Positions 54,919 through 64,000 of a DNA stretch of 64,000 bases are shown here, piece by piece; position 1 is the first letter of the stretch; each line of letters begins with the position of its first letter. Source of the stretch: Poteriospumella lacustris (lineage: Eukaryota > Sar > Chrysophyceae > Chromulinales > Dinobryaceae); assembly GCA_008000375.1 (NCBI GenBank), contig SMOI01000016.1, forward strand, positions 62,001-126,000, read 5' to 3'. Both the position numbers and the translations under genes were made by a program. The notes beneath the pieces are model-generated. The model did no database searches and was not told the origin of the DNA. It was given only the letters and a program-made list of their open reading frames with translations.

Positions 54919-55416
54919 ATGGCAGCAGCGGAAAACCTTGCAAGGCTCAATATTTGCCTGAAGGATATTGTCACTTTCTTCGAGGAGGCAGGCATTCAGC
55001 CAAGTTCTGTCGACTTATTGAATTCATTCATTGAAAAGCACCTATATACGGATTTTCTCAATCTTGCGGAAGGATTTGGCAAGTGCATGGCGTTCATCAA
55101 CCACAACGAACTGATTCGACGAATTCTAGAGGCGTACAACACCCTCATCAACGGTTACATCATTGAAAGGAAAGCTATCATGAAGAAGATCAGAATTCTC
55201 AAAGAAGACAAAAAGACCGACCCTGAAGTATTAGCAAAGCAAGAGAATCTTCTCAACGATGTGGACCAAAAGAAAGCGTTCACTCTCGTAATATGTGCCC
55301 GAATTCGGGCAATGAACTACATCCCCGTGGACATGTTTCGAGATGAAAAGTTTGATGCCATGCAGCATTACGATAAAAATGTTGAAAAGCCACAAATTGT
55401 GCGATCTAAAAAGTGA
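54919..55416 (+). CDS. Unknown small helical protein (165 aa)
   Basis: ATG at 54919 ('MAAAENLARLNICLKDIVTF'); the frame is open a few codons further upstream without an ATG. The protein is predicted helical throughout, with a basic, Glu/Lys-rich middle ('KAIMKKIRILKEDKKTDPEV') and a C-terminal 'AFTLVICARIRAMNYIPVDM'. No membrane segment or signal. I do not recognise the family. Its stop is about 75 bp from the stop of the convergent Sel1 gene, so the two 3' untranslated regions probably overlap. Confidence 0.6.
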   Translation: MAAAENLARLNICLKDIVTFFEEAGIQPSSVDLLNSFIEKHLYTDFLNLAEGFGKCMAFINHNELIRRILEAYNTLINGYIIERKAIMKKIRILKEDKKTDPEVLAKQENLLNDVDQKKAFTLVICARIRAMNYIPVDMFRDEKFDAMQHYDKNVEKPQIVRSKK

Positions 55417-55492
55417 TCACGTGCGTTCCGCTCAATTGTATATGTACAGCAATAATTATAACATCGACGACGACTCGGACGATATTGCGAGT

Positions 55493-56702
55493 TTATGGTT
55501 GCGAAGATCGCATACGTTGAATTTCTGCCAACAACTCTCTAGCTGCATCATTCTTATCTACAATAGGCTGGAGAATATCGATGGCTTCATCGAACTGTCT
55601 CGCCAAGGGGTCTTCCAAGTAAATTTTGGCCAGATTTAGACGCGCAGGCACAACACCCGACTCAGCTGCATGACGCAACCATTGAATCGAATTAGCTTTG
55701 TCCTTTTCGACTCCATCACCCAAGAACAGAGCCATCCCGACATTGAACATGGCGCCCGGATGTCGTCGTTGTGCTGCTTTCATTTGGAGCTCGACGGCTT
55801 TCTTGTGGTCAGCAGGCAGTCCACCTTTCCCGTTGTAATACCAGGTTCCCAGAGTAAAACTGGCAAAGTGATCACCGGCTTCATCTGCAGCCTGGTAGTA
55901 CAGCACTGCATTCTTCTCGCTTTGTTGAACTCCTTTACCATCAGCGTAACAATTTCCGATGTTGTGTAGAGCCGGCGTCACACCACCAATAGCCGCTTTC
56001 TGCAACAAAAGACAAAATAAAGGTAAGAGTCATCAGGTCAATAAGCAGTATGTCGAATGGGAGATGTGTGCTTACCTTGAAGAGCTTGAACGCCTCAGTA
56101 AAATCTTGCTGGACGCCGTCTCCCAGATGGTACATTAGTGCCAATGAGTACTAAAAGAATACCTGTCAATATCCACGCAATCACTACTGAAGGCCCAGGG
56201 ATCTTACATGAGCTAAATGGTAATTCTTCTCGTCGGAAAGTACACGTAGTTCCTCTGCAGCGATGGTTGAATCCCTATCAACACCAACTCCGTCCTTCAG
56301 ACACAAAGCTCTACTGTACTTCGCCTCCAAGCTTCCGCGTTCAGATGCAGTCGCCCAAAGTTCAAAAGCTTTCTTAACATCCTTTTCGATATGTGCAGAT
56401 CCCTCAAAATACTGTCGTGCAAGCTCTTCGACTTCTTCCAAAGGCATGGTGTTCACATCAAGTTTGTCCAACGAGCCAAGTTTGGAATCAATGTTAGGTC
56501 GCTGGACTACCATAGTATCTGAATGGGAAAGCGTTTTGATGGCCTCGGCTAAGTCTTGATTCGCTCGTTGAACCCTGACATCTGCTCCTTCTTTGGTGAG
56601 AATGCTACCTAGTCCTCCGGGAGGCGCTGTGGTGCTCGTCGTAGAAGGAGTGCCTCTGCGTAGGAAATTACCCAATGCACCAACAATTCTCTTGAGAACC
56701 AT
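55493..56702 (-). CDS. Sel1-repeat protein (358 aa)
   Basis: Three exons, 56702-56208, 56150-56076, 55999-55493, GT-AG introns of 57 and 76 bp, all in phase 0. The N-terminus 'MVLKRIVGALGNFLRRGTPS' is basic and could be an organelle presequence. Sel1-like (TPR-related) repeats begin near residue 100 and run to the end: 'KAFELWATASERGSLEAKYS', 'YSLALMYHLGDGVQQDFTEA', 'LHNIGNCYADGKGVQQSEKN', 'HFASFTLGTWYYNGKGGLPA' and 'GAMFNVGMALFLGDGVEKDK'. Such proteins act as adaptors, for example in ERAD or signalling complexes. No catalytic domain. Divergent from the FANCJ-like gene (269 bp apart). Confidence 0.85.
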
Positions 56703-56971
56703 CTCGGACCACCTTAATAACAGGACGATATGCAGTGTAAGTTGTTCGATTGTGGCCTTCCATTGATTGGAACATTGCTGCGATGTCCGGCGTCCATTTC
56801 CTCTCGACAACAAGACGGCGCGTTTCAGTTTTTCTCAGCAGCGGAGTTTGGAGGTCACGACGACGTGACTGTTTTCAATTTTCATGATGAATGGTCAACA
56901 CCTACACACATCAATCAACATTATTCTTTGCGCAGGACTTCCCTGCTGCGGTAAGAAGTGGAGAAGCTTGA
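56703..56971. other. Divergent intergenic region (Sel1 protein / FANCJ-like helicase)
   Basis: 269 bp that must act as promoter for both genes. No motif recognised. Confidence 0.4.
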
Positions 56972-59900
56972 ATGGAAAAATCCCGTGGGGCTGGTTCAAA
57001 TGAGGGAAAGTCGGTTGTTATCCAAGGATGTCCCGTCTATTTCCCGCCGGGACGAAACCCATTTCCCGCCCAGCTTGCGGTCATGAGCAAGGTCCTAACT
57101 GCTGCAAAGGAAGAAAAGCATGCATTGTTAGAGTCTCCCACCGGAACGGGCAAGGTATGACGGCACCGATTGCAATGACTTCATTATTGTATCGTTTTAT
57201 CTTCGTTGTCTGCGCTCCTTAGACCCTGGCTTTTCTATGTGCAACATTAGCATTTCAAAAGTTCTCCAGAACTCAAAGTCGGAGAACTAGCATATCTTCT
57301 GAAGCTGGGAAGTCGAATATTCCTGATTCAGCGGATAAATCGGAGTTTCCATCTGCATCAAATGCTAAGCCGACGTCAGATGCTAAGCCGACGGAACTAC
57401 CTGTTCGTCGCGAAACATCCGTTTACTTTTGCACCAGAACGCACTCGCAGCTCGAACAAATTGCAGCCGAGCTCAAGAGTTGTTCTAAAGAGTACTTATC
57501 TCGCGTCAACATGTGTGTCCTCGGATCAAGGAATCAATACTGTGTGAACGAAGAAATAAAGCACGAAGCGAAGTCGAAAGGTGCGACTTTGGACAACTTG
57601 TGTCGCGACGCATGCAAGCATCATAGATGCTCCTTTCGTGACAATAAGAATATTTCGAGAGCGTTCGTCTCGCTGAAAGAAAGAAACCCCGTGTACGACA
57701 TCGAAGACGCCATCGAAGTGGCCAAAAAACATGAAGCCTGTACCTACTACATGAACCGAAAAATAGCCGAGTCTGCATCATTTTTTCTGTCACCGTACAA
57801 TTACATCATCGATCCGCAGATTCGGAGCGCCTTGAATATCAAATTGACCGATTCCATCATTGTCTTCGATGAAGCGCACAACATTGAAGATGTCGCTCGC
57901 GAGGCTGGATCGTTTGATACAAAGCCACCTATCTTTATGACTATTTTGGGGCATCTCAAAGCGTTGGAAACAGCACATGAAGGGAGAGTCATTGATGATA
58001 CCCGGAGAGTGATATTTTTTGTGGGTCGAATGTACGATTGGATCAAGGACATCATCGCGTCGATGGTTGGACGACGTGTACCATTTGAGTCGAAACCATT
58101 TCTACAAGGCGGAGCCTTTTTGGAAATGAATCGAGCTGATCCTAGAAAACAGATCGCGTACACCGGCGAGGAAGTGGTCCAGCAGTGGAAGCATTTTGGA
58201 GTTGATGAAGCTGCATACGTCGCCTTCTCAACAAGTCTTGGCAGAATCTTCGCCTTCGTTGAAGAACTGGTTGAGAGAGCCAATCAACATGGGCGGGATC
58301 CGCCATCAACGCAAAATGAAGAACGTCGTGATGTACAATACGCACGAAATCACGGTTTACCCACTGCGACCATTGAATTACTCCGTCGATTGCTGTATAT
58401 TTCCGGCAACATCGTCGGTAGCTCCGGCCATTTCACAGCTGACTATCGCATTGCCGTGTGTTTAGATGACGACAAAGAGAACAATACGCGCAGTTCCGCA
58501 CCGAAACGATCACGAAATTCGAATGGGACGACGCAAGTATCTTCCTCTGGTGAGGCGCTGTACAATCTTCACTTTTGGTGCATGTCCGGCCGTGTGGTGT
58601 TTGCGCCCATTTTCGCTCAAGCCAGATCAGTAATTCTTACATCTGGAACCTTATCACCCATGGAGTCATTCGAAGGAGAATTTGATACACCCTTTCCAGT
58701 GCGTGTGGAAGCCAATCACGTTATCAATCTCAGCAAACAGCTACTGGTGGGAGTGGTACATTCCTTCCGTCGCCACAGCTTTTTGTCCACCTACGATTGC
58801 CAACAATCGGAGCGATATCTGGATACGGTTGGTGACGCGTTTCAAGAGCTTATCGAACGCACTCCTGGTGGTACACTCCTCTTTGTGCCGTCGTATGCAT
58901 TGTTAGCTCGATTGCAACAGCGATGGGTCATTACCGGTCGAATTCAGTCCATTTATCAGCGTTGCGATGCAAACGTTTACTTCGAACCTCGCCAAACGAA
59001 TGAAATGAAAGTAAAGATCGATGAGTACTACAGCGATCTCAGCGAAGACAAATCGAAGGCGGCGATGGTAGCTGTGTGTCGCGGTAAAGTGAGTGAAGGC
59101 ATCAATTTCACAGACCATTATGCCCGGACAGTGGCGGTGTTGGGTATTCCTTTTCCTTCGCTTGGTGACCTCAAGGTGCATCTGAAAATGCAGTACCAAG
59201 ACATGAAATTCAGTCAGCAACCGTCATCTTCAAGCTCTGTGGCTTCCACGGCGAGTGCTTCTCGTGCGTATGTCACTGGTCGTGTGTGGTACAAACAGCA
59301 AGCATTGCGTGCAGTGAATCAAGCGATTGGACGGTGTATTCGCCATCAAAATGATTTCGGGAGCATTGTTTTACTGGATCCTCGCTTTGCAGAAGAGAAT
59401 ACTGTGTCGGGTTTGTCGCGGTGGATGCGATCCGAGACGCAGTCCTTCGGTGAATTGGACGACTTCTTGGTGGACATGGAGTCCTTCTTTCACCCTTCCA
59501 ACCTTCCGCGCGACTCGTACCATAATCGAGAGAAGCTAAATGCTGAACGTGAGGCTAAGAGGAAGCGAGGATCCAAGAGACCTATGGAAACGCCTCTACG
59601 AAAGCCTCGACGAGAGTTTGAAGATGACGAGGACGCCGAAATGGGAGAGGACCATGGTTCCGTCAATGACGCAGATGCTAATGACAGCGTGGACGGTGCG
59701 GGCTTCGCAAAAACACAGCCTCTTCCGGGAATCTTCAAAACGGCCACCACTACACCACATAACTCCGCTCCGAAGGGGCCGCAACGAGAGCCAATCTCAC
59801 TGAAGTACGAGCAGACAACCGATGGCATGGATTTTGATGATACCGCGTCGCACTCCAGCAAATCTCCAGTTGGAAAAGCGAAGAGATGGTCCTTTGCCAG

Positions 59901-60768
59901 CGCTCTCAGCGAGGCGGAGAAGGTCGTGGCGCGGTATTCCTTATCACCAAACTCCAAGGCTGCGTCTTCCACGACCACATTCCGTGCGGAGAAGGATGAC
60001 GGAATGGACTTCAAAGATGACGACGACGAGGGAGATGATGCCCTACCGTATGATCAGGAAGGCGATGATTGCAGTATCGAACGGCCTTCGTTTGTTACCT
60101 CTCGATCTAGAGGGCATGAACGTCAGACGTCTTCGTCGTCTTCATCTGCACCGACAGCGTCATCTTCAAGTGTGCCATATGTGAAAGAAGAACGCACAAG
60201 TAAACGCCCGGCCGATGAGCCTGTGCGGCCATTGCTGTGGCCACAAGATGTTCTGGAACAAATTCAACGTTGTGCCATGTTGCTTCCTCATCCTCTTCAT
60301 GCTGCTCGCGCAGAGCTTCCGCGAGACATCTCGAAGCGTAAGGACGCCTCCTTCTGGCATTGGTGGCTTCCGGAGCCTCTCACCCACTTGCATCGCCTCT
60401 TTGCGAACGGCCCACGTGTACTCTATCGGCCAAACTCTCTTCGCGCCCTCAATCCCGTGGTCTCTACGCAAGAGAGAGACGAGCAGCCTCTACGAGTGGG
60501 ACGACTAGCGAATGACTCAATGACATCGGTTCTGCAGGACGCGGAGTTACCATGGACGGTGGTTGAAGAGTGGGTGACTGAAGACCAAGTAGTTTATCGC
60601 TATGCGCTTTTCCCCGCCCGAGACCAACGATCAGATGCAGCATCATCGGATCAGCTCATGTGGATTGCAGTCGCAGAGGTATTGGCTACCACTGAGACGA
60701 CGCAGACGTGGCAGGGACAACTGTTCATTCACCCATCATTGCTGTCAAATCTTGTCAGCACCGCATAG
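56972..60768 (+). CDS. FANCJ/BRIP1-like superfamily 2 DNA helicase (1242 aa)
   Basis: Two exons, 56972-57154 and 57223-60768; the 68-bp intron splits motif I between Lys and Thr ('SPTGTGK/TLAF'). It is an iron-sulphur XPD-family 5'-3' helicase: Walker A near residue 54-62; Fe-S cysteines 'NQYCVN' (168), 'LCRDACKHHRC' (188-197) and 'EACTYY' (234); and the DEAH box 'IIVFDEAHNIEDV' (277). Later motifs are 'TSGTLSPMESF', 'VCRGKVSEGINFTD' and 'ALRAVNQAIGRCIRHQNDFG'. These match FANCJ/BRIP1 better than XPD or RTEL1 ('VEANHVINLSKQL' is FANCJ-like). The role is unwinding of G-quadruplex and crosslink-associated DNA. The C-terminal 350 residues are acidic and Ser-rich and then contain a separate conserved-looking block ('LLWPQDVLEQIQRCAMLLPH'). 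Length is close to human BRIP1 (1249). Confidence 0.92.
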
Positions 60769-61159
60769 AATGTACCTCATCTGACATTCCGTTACCATTT
60801 ACGCGCAAGCGTTCTTCCTCTGTAACATATAACACGAGTGCCATACAGTGGGACGCCGCCCCAGATTCCCAGCTTTTGGGCATGCTGTGCTGGTGACAAA
60901 AAGAAACCGCTTTCGTGCCGACACACGCTGCTGCCCTCTTCAACCGACGCTCTGACCTCTCTGTCATTTCACTCGACTTTTTTCGATGTGCACGTCTCGG
61001 TCGTCTCGATCGGTTGCTCGATGACCCTTGTTCTTATCACGCCACGGTGCTGCATACTCTTTATTGGTTCAATCTGTGCTGATTGTACCGCACTGGCACG
61101 CAGCATATTGATTTCGCAGTCGGTGGCAACTGTGAGTGAATTCTGGACATAGCAAGAAA
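60769..61159. other. Intergenic region upstream of kinase copy 1
   Basis: 391 bp between two + strand genes; holds the kinase promoter. No clear motif. Confidence 0.4.
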
Positions 61160-62635
61160 ATGGTGAAGAAGGTTGGAAAGTACGAACTGGGCAGATCTTT
61201 GGGCGAAGGAACCTTCGGCAAGGTGAAGTATGCCATCGACACGGAGACGAACGAAGCAGTGGCGATCAAGATTCTGGACAAGGAAAAGATCCAGAAGCAG
61301 AACATGGGCAACCAAATCAAGAAGGAGATTTCGATCATGAAGATGGTGAAGCACAAGAACATTGTGCACATGGTGGAGGTTCTGGCGAGCAAAACGAAGA
61401 TCTTCATTGTGTTGGAGTTGGTGACCGGTGGCGAGCTGTTCGACAAGATCGTGCAGGTGGGCAAACTGAGCGAGGAGCAGGCGCGTTTCTATTTCCGTCA
61501 GCTGATTGAAGGTGTGGAGTACTGCCACAAGCTGGGCATTTGCCATCGTGACTTGAAGCCAGAGAACTTGCTGTTGGATGAGCATGGCAACTTGAAGATC
61601 AGTGACTTCGGACTGTCATCGCTGTACGTGGGAGACGCGGACGGCGAAGGCACAACGCGCACGGAGCTGTTGCATACGACGTGCGGTACTCCGAACTATG
61701 TGGCGCCGGAGGTGCTGTCGGATCAAGGTTACGACGGCAAGAAGGCTGACGTATGGTCGTGCGGCGTGATTATGTATGTGTTGTTGGCGGGCTTCTTGCC
61801 GTTCGACGAGAGCACGATCGTGGCTCTGTTTGCGAAGATCCAAAGCGCCGACTTCACGTATCCATCGTGGTTCTCTCCGGAGGTGCGATCGCTGATCGAC
61901 CAGATGTTGGTGGCGGACCCGCTTGCCCGCATCACGATCGCGAACATCAGGAATCACCCATGGTACACGGCTGGCATGGACACGGACACCGGTGTGGCGA
62001 CGTCGGAGCCCGCCGCGCCCACCGCCGACCAGTTGGAGAAGGCGTTTTCGCCAGATGCTGGCGAGTACGAGGATGATGAGCACGAGGCAGAGATGACGGC
62101 GCCTGCGCGGTTGAACGCCTTCGACTTGGTGTCTCAGTGCGGCGGCTTGCTGATCGACCGCATGTTCTCGCCGGAGATCTTCTACTCGGCCCCCAGCGGA
62201 GGTGAAGCGGCGGCCGCAGCCGTGACGTCCAACGCCGCACAAGCGAAGTCGTATGCGAACCTGGGCGGCACGATTCTGTTCGGCGCCAACAACGCGAAGG
62301 GCGTGAAGGCGTACCACTTCACGTCGCACACGTCTCCGCAGGATCTGACGCATGCGATCTACGACGCCTTGCAGACGATGGGTTTCACCTTCGAAACCGA
62401 GCGCGCCAAGTCGGAGCAGATCGGTATCATCCGGGCCAACTTCTTGTCCGCCAAGGGCATGGTTGGCGTGTACATACAGGTGTTCATCCTGACGCCGACA
62501 CTGTCACTGTTGGAGATCCGCAAGGGCAAGGGCGACATCTTGGAGTGGAACACCGCCTACAGCGAGTTGGTGGAGCGAAAGATCGGCCACCTCATCAACC
62601 GGCCCGCGCAAGGAGACGCCAAGTCTACCTTCTAA
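61160..62635 (+). CDS. CIPK/SnRK3-like Ser/Thr kinase, copy 1 (491 aa)
   Basis: Intronless; the ATG at 61160 ('MVKKVGKYELGRSLGEGTFG') is preferred over an in-frame GTG. Kinase domain residues about 8-268: Gly loop 'LGEGTFGKVKYA', catalytic Lys in 'VAIKILDK', 'HRDLKPENLLL', 'DFGLSSL', 'CGTPNYVAPEVL' and 'DVWSCGVIMYVLLAGFLPF'. The C-terminal 'RLNAFDLVSQCGGLLIDRMF' is a clear NAF/FISL motif, the site where calcineurin-B-like calcium sensors bind, followed by a KA1-like domain to the end. This is the CIPK layout known from plants and some protists. It predicts calcium-dependent control; no CBL gene is in the window. Codon use is more GC-rich and uniform than neighbours, suggesting high expression. 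The 3' half is an arm of a long inverted repeat. Confidence 0.95.
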   Translation: MVKKVGKYELGRSLGEGTFGKVKYAIDTETNEAVAIKILDKEKIQKQNMGNQIKKEISIMKMVKHKNIVHMVEVLASKTKIFIVLELVTGGELFDKIVQVGKLSEEQARFYFRQLIEGVEYCHKLGICHRDLKPENLLLDEHGNLKISDFGLSSLYVGDADGEGTTRTELLHTTCGTPNYVAPEVLSDQGYDGKKADVWSCGVIMYVLLAGFLPFDESTIVALFAKIQSADFTYPSWFSPEVRSLIDQMLVADPLARITIANIRNHPWYTAGMDTDTGVATSEPAAPTADQLEKAFSPDAGEYEDDEHEAEMTAPARLNAFDLVSQCGGLLIDRMFSPEIFYSAPSGGEAAAAAVTSNAAQAKSYANLGGTILFGANNAKGVKAYHFTSHTSPQDLTHAIYDALQTMGFTFETERAKSEQIGIIRANFLSAKGMVGVYIQVFILTPTLSLLEIRKGKGDILEWNTAYSELVERKIGHLINRPAQGDAKSTF

Positions 62636-62723
62636 GCGTCCCCTCGTCCCTGTCCTTTTCCGCCGACGCGGGAGTCATCGCCGCTCGGCCTCACAGACCA
62701 TTTTCGATCGTCGTGTAAGCAGA
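61926..62723. repeat. Long inverted repeat, left arm
   Basis: Identical, base for base as far as I can follow, to the reverse complement of 63203-64000. The arm covers the last roughly 236 codons of kinase copy 1 and 88 bp past its stop. Identity continues beyond the right window edge. Confidence 0.92.
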
Positions 62724-63290
62724 TAGAAGATCTGTAAAGAAGTCGGCTTAGCCATTGGTTTATTTCATAACCATGTGTACAGTAATGTGGTGTAACGATG
62801 ATGTTTAATTCACACCTGTATGTTCGTCGCTTCTCTTGTTTCCTTTATGTTCTCATCCTTCGCTGTTTACCCGGGATCTGGCGGATATGTGTGGAGTGCG
62901 TCCTTAAGCTTTCTGGGTGTCTGCGTCGGTTCAACGAACCTACAATGGGAAACTCGCTGTCTGAAAAAGTGCAAGGGTTCCTTTTCGACGTGTACGAACG
63001 TCATTGTGTCAGCGGACGAGCGAATCAGCAGAGGAAAAGGTACCATCCAACGGACTCCTACATTTTGCAATGCTGAGCAATGAAGAGAAACACGAAGGAA
63101 ACAAGAGATAAAACGACAACAAACGCTACTTAAGTCATTGTTACACCACATAACTGTATAATTTATACGAATGGCCACGCCGACTTCATTGCAGATCTTC
63201 TGTCTGCTTACACGACGATCGAAAATGGTCTGTGAGGCCGAGCGGCGATGACTCCCGCGTCGGCGGAAAAGGACAGGGACGAGGGGACGC
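62636..63290. other. Spacer between tail-to-tail kinase copies
   Basis: 655 bp. The outer 88 bp on each side are the ends of the inverted repeat. Immediately inside (62724 to about 62810 and 63202 to about 63115) the two sides are still alignable as reverse complements but with many changes. The remaining core of about 300 bp is unrelated and shows no gene. Confidence 0.7.
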
Positions 63291-64000
63291 TTAGAAGGTA
63301 GACTTGGCGTCTCCTTGCGCGGGCCGGTTGATGAGGTGGCCGATCTTTCGCTCCACCAACTCGCTGTAGGCGGTGTTCCACTCCAAGATGTCGCCCTTGC
63401 CCTTGCGGATCTCCAACAGTGACAGTGTCGGCGTCAGGATGAACACCTGTATGTACACGCCAACCATGCCCTTGGCGGACAAGAAGTTGGCCCGGATGAT
63501 ACCGATCTGCTCCGACTTGGCGCGCTCGGTTTCGAAGGTGAAACCCATCGTCTGCAAGGCGTCGTAGATCGCATGCGTCAGATCCTGCGGAGACGTGTGC
63601 GACGTGAAGTGGTACGCCTTCACGCCCTTCGCGTTGTTGGCGCCGAACAGAATCGTGCCGCCCAGGTTCGCATACGACTTCGCTTGTGCGGCGTTGGACG
63701 TCACGGCTGCGGCCGCCGCTTCACCTCCGCTGGGGGCCGAGTAGAAGATCTCCGGCGAGAACATGCGGTCGATCAGCAAGCCGCCGCACTGAGACACCAA
63801 GTCGAAGGCGTTCAACCGCGCAGGCGCCGTCATCTCTGCCTCGTGCTCATCATCCTCGTACTCGCCAGCATCTGGCGAAAACGCCTTCTCCAACTGGTCG
63901 GCGGTGGGCGCGGCGGGCTCCGACGTCGCCACACCGGTGTCCGTGTCCATGCCAGCCGTGTACCATGGGTGATTCCTGATGTTCGCGATCGTGATGCGGG
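63203..64000. repeat. Long inverted repeat, right arm (continues past window)
   Basis: Reverse complement of 61926-62723 without indels. First mismatch inside the spacer is at 63202. Confidence 0.92.
63291..64000 (-). CDS. CIPK/SnRK3-like Ser/Thr kinase, copy 2 (5' part outside window)
   Basis: The minus strand encodes the same protein as kinase copy 1 from about residue 256 to the stop: end of the kinase domain, NAF motif 'LNAFDLVSQCGGLL' and KA1-like region, with no amino-acid difference. The alternative-frame translations are also identical, so silent sites agree too. The frame is open through the window edge; whether the kinase domain of this copy is intact cannot be seen. Confidence 0.93.
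   Translation of the reverse strand, partial: RITIANIRNHPWYTAGMDTDTGVATSEPAAPTADQLEKAFSPDAGEYEDDEHEAEMTAPARLNAFDLVSQCGGLLIDRMFSPEIFYSAPSGGEAAAAAVTSNAAQAKSYANLGGTILFGANNAKGVKAYHFTSHTSPQDLTHAIYDALQTMGFTFETERAKSEQIGIIRANFLSAKGMVGVYIQVFILTPTLSLLEIRKGKGDILEWNTAYSELVERKIGHLINRPAQGDAKSTF

Noticed and set aside
61136-61159. GTG-initiated N-terminal extension of kinase copy 1
   Set aside because: An ATG lies eight codons on, just before the kinase domain; non-ATG starts are not expected without evidence. The same reasoning was used for TTG/GTG extensions of arrestin B, pICln, MFS and HNH genes.
1-64000. CRISPR arrays, rRNA genes, telomere repeats
   Set aside because: No regularly spaced direct repeats with unique spacers, no rRNA core sequences and no telomere-type arrays were seen.

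Overview
This window is nuclear DNA of a gene-dense unicellular eukaryote. The evidence is short GT-AG introns (57-210 bp, about 23 of them inferred here from protein-frame continuity), no operons or Shine-Dalgarno-led starts, and a purely eukaryotic gene set: USP7-like deubiquitinase, FANCJ-like helicase, pICln, CIPK-type kinase, arrestin-fold proteins, ankyrin and Sel1 proteins. The lineage cannot be fixed from sequence reading alone. A gamma-tocopherol-methyltransferase-like enzyme and a DnaJ protein both start with a signal peptide followed closely by Gly-Phe. That arrangement would fit complex-plastid (red secondary plastid) targeting, so a chromist-type alga or a relative is possible, but this is only a hint.

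Layout. 1-1721: 3' part of a TDP1-like gene. 1913-3309 (-): six-exon tocopherol-type methyltransferase. 3812-8022 (+): 1301-residue ankyrin protein. 8817-18181: cluster of four arrestin-fold genes around one secreted EGF-like gene. Part of this cluster is a tandem duplication whose gene 3' halves are nearly identical, and the junction carries an inverted fragment of the EGF-like gene. 18814-20835: nodulin-like MFS transporter. 21425-23425 (-): TatD-like protein fused to a YVH1/DUSP12-type zinc domain. 23761-31166: DnaJ protein, an unknown protein, an HNH-type protein, ETF beta and histidinol dehydrogenase. 31606-33804 (-): membrane-anchored GMC oxidoreductase, with a hAT-like MITE just upstream (33916-34230, perfect 8-bp target duplication).

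34231-40292 is about 6 kb without a recognisable gene and, from about 34.6 kb onward, with a strongly purine-rich + strand. 40293-45763: two-RRM protein, pICln, TMEM128-like protein and an ankyrin protein. 46043-52074 (-): 1901-residue USP7-like deubiquitinase. 52552-54498: broken DUF285-repeat gene. 54919-60768: small unknown protein, Sel1-repeat protein and FANCJ-like helicase.

61160-64000: two CIPK/SnRK3-like kinase genes tail to tail. They form a long inverted repeat that is identical over the 798 bp visible but has diverged in the spacer, which suggests gene conversion or very recent duplication.

The genes do not form one pathway. They are a mix of DNA repair (TDP1-like, FANCJ-like), ubiquitin and trafficking signalling (USP7-like, arrestins), RNA metabolism (RRM protein, pICln) and metabolism (HisD, ETF beta, GMC oxidoreductase, methyltransferase). 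Exon limits are inferred from splice motifs and reading-frame continuity, not from transcripts.
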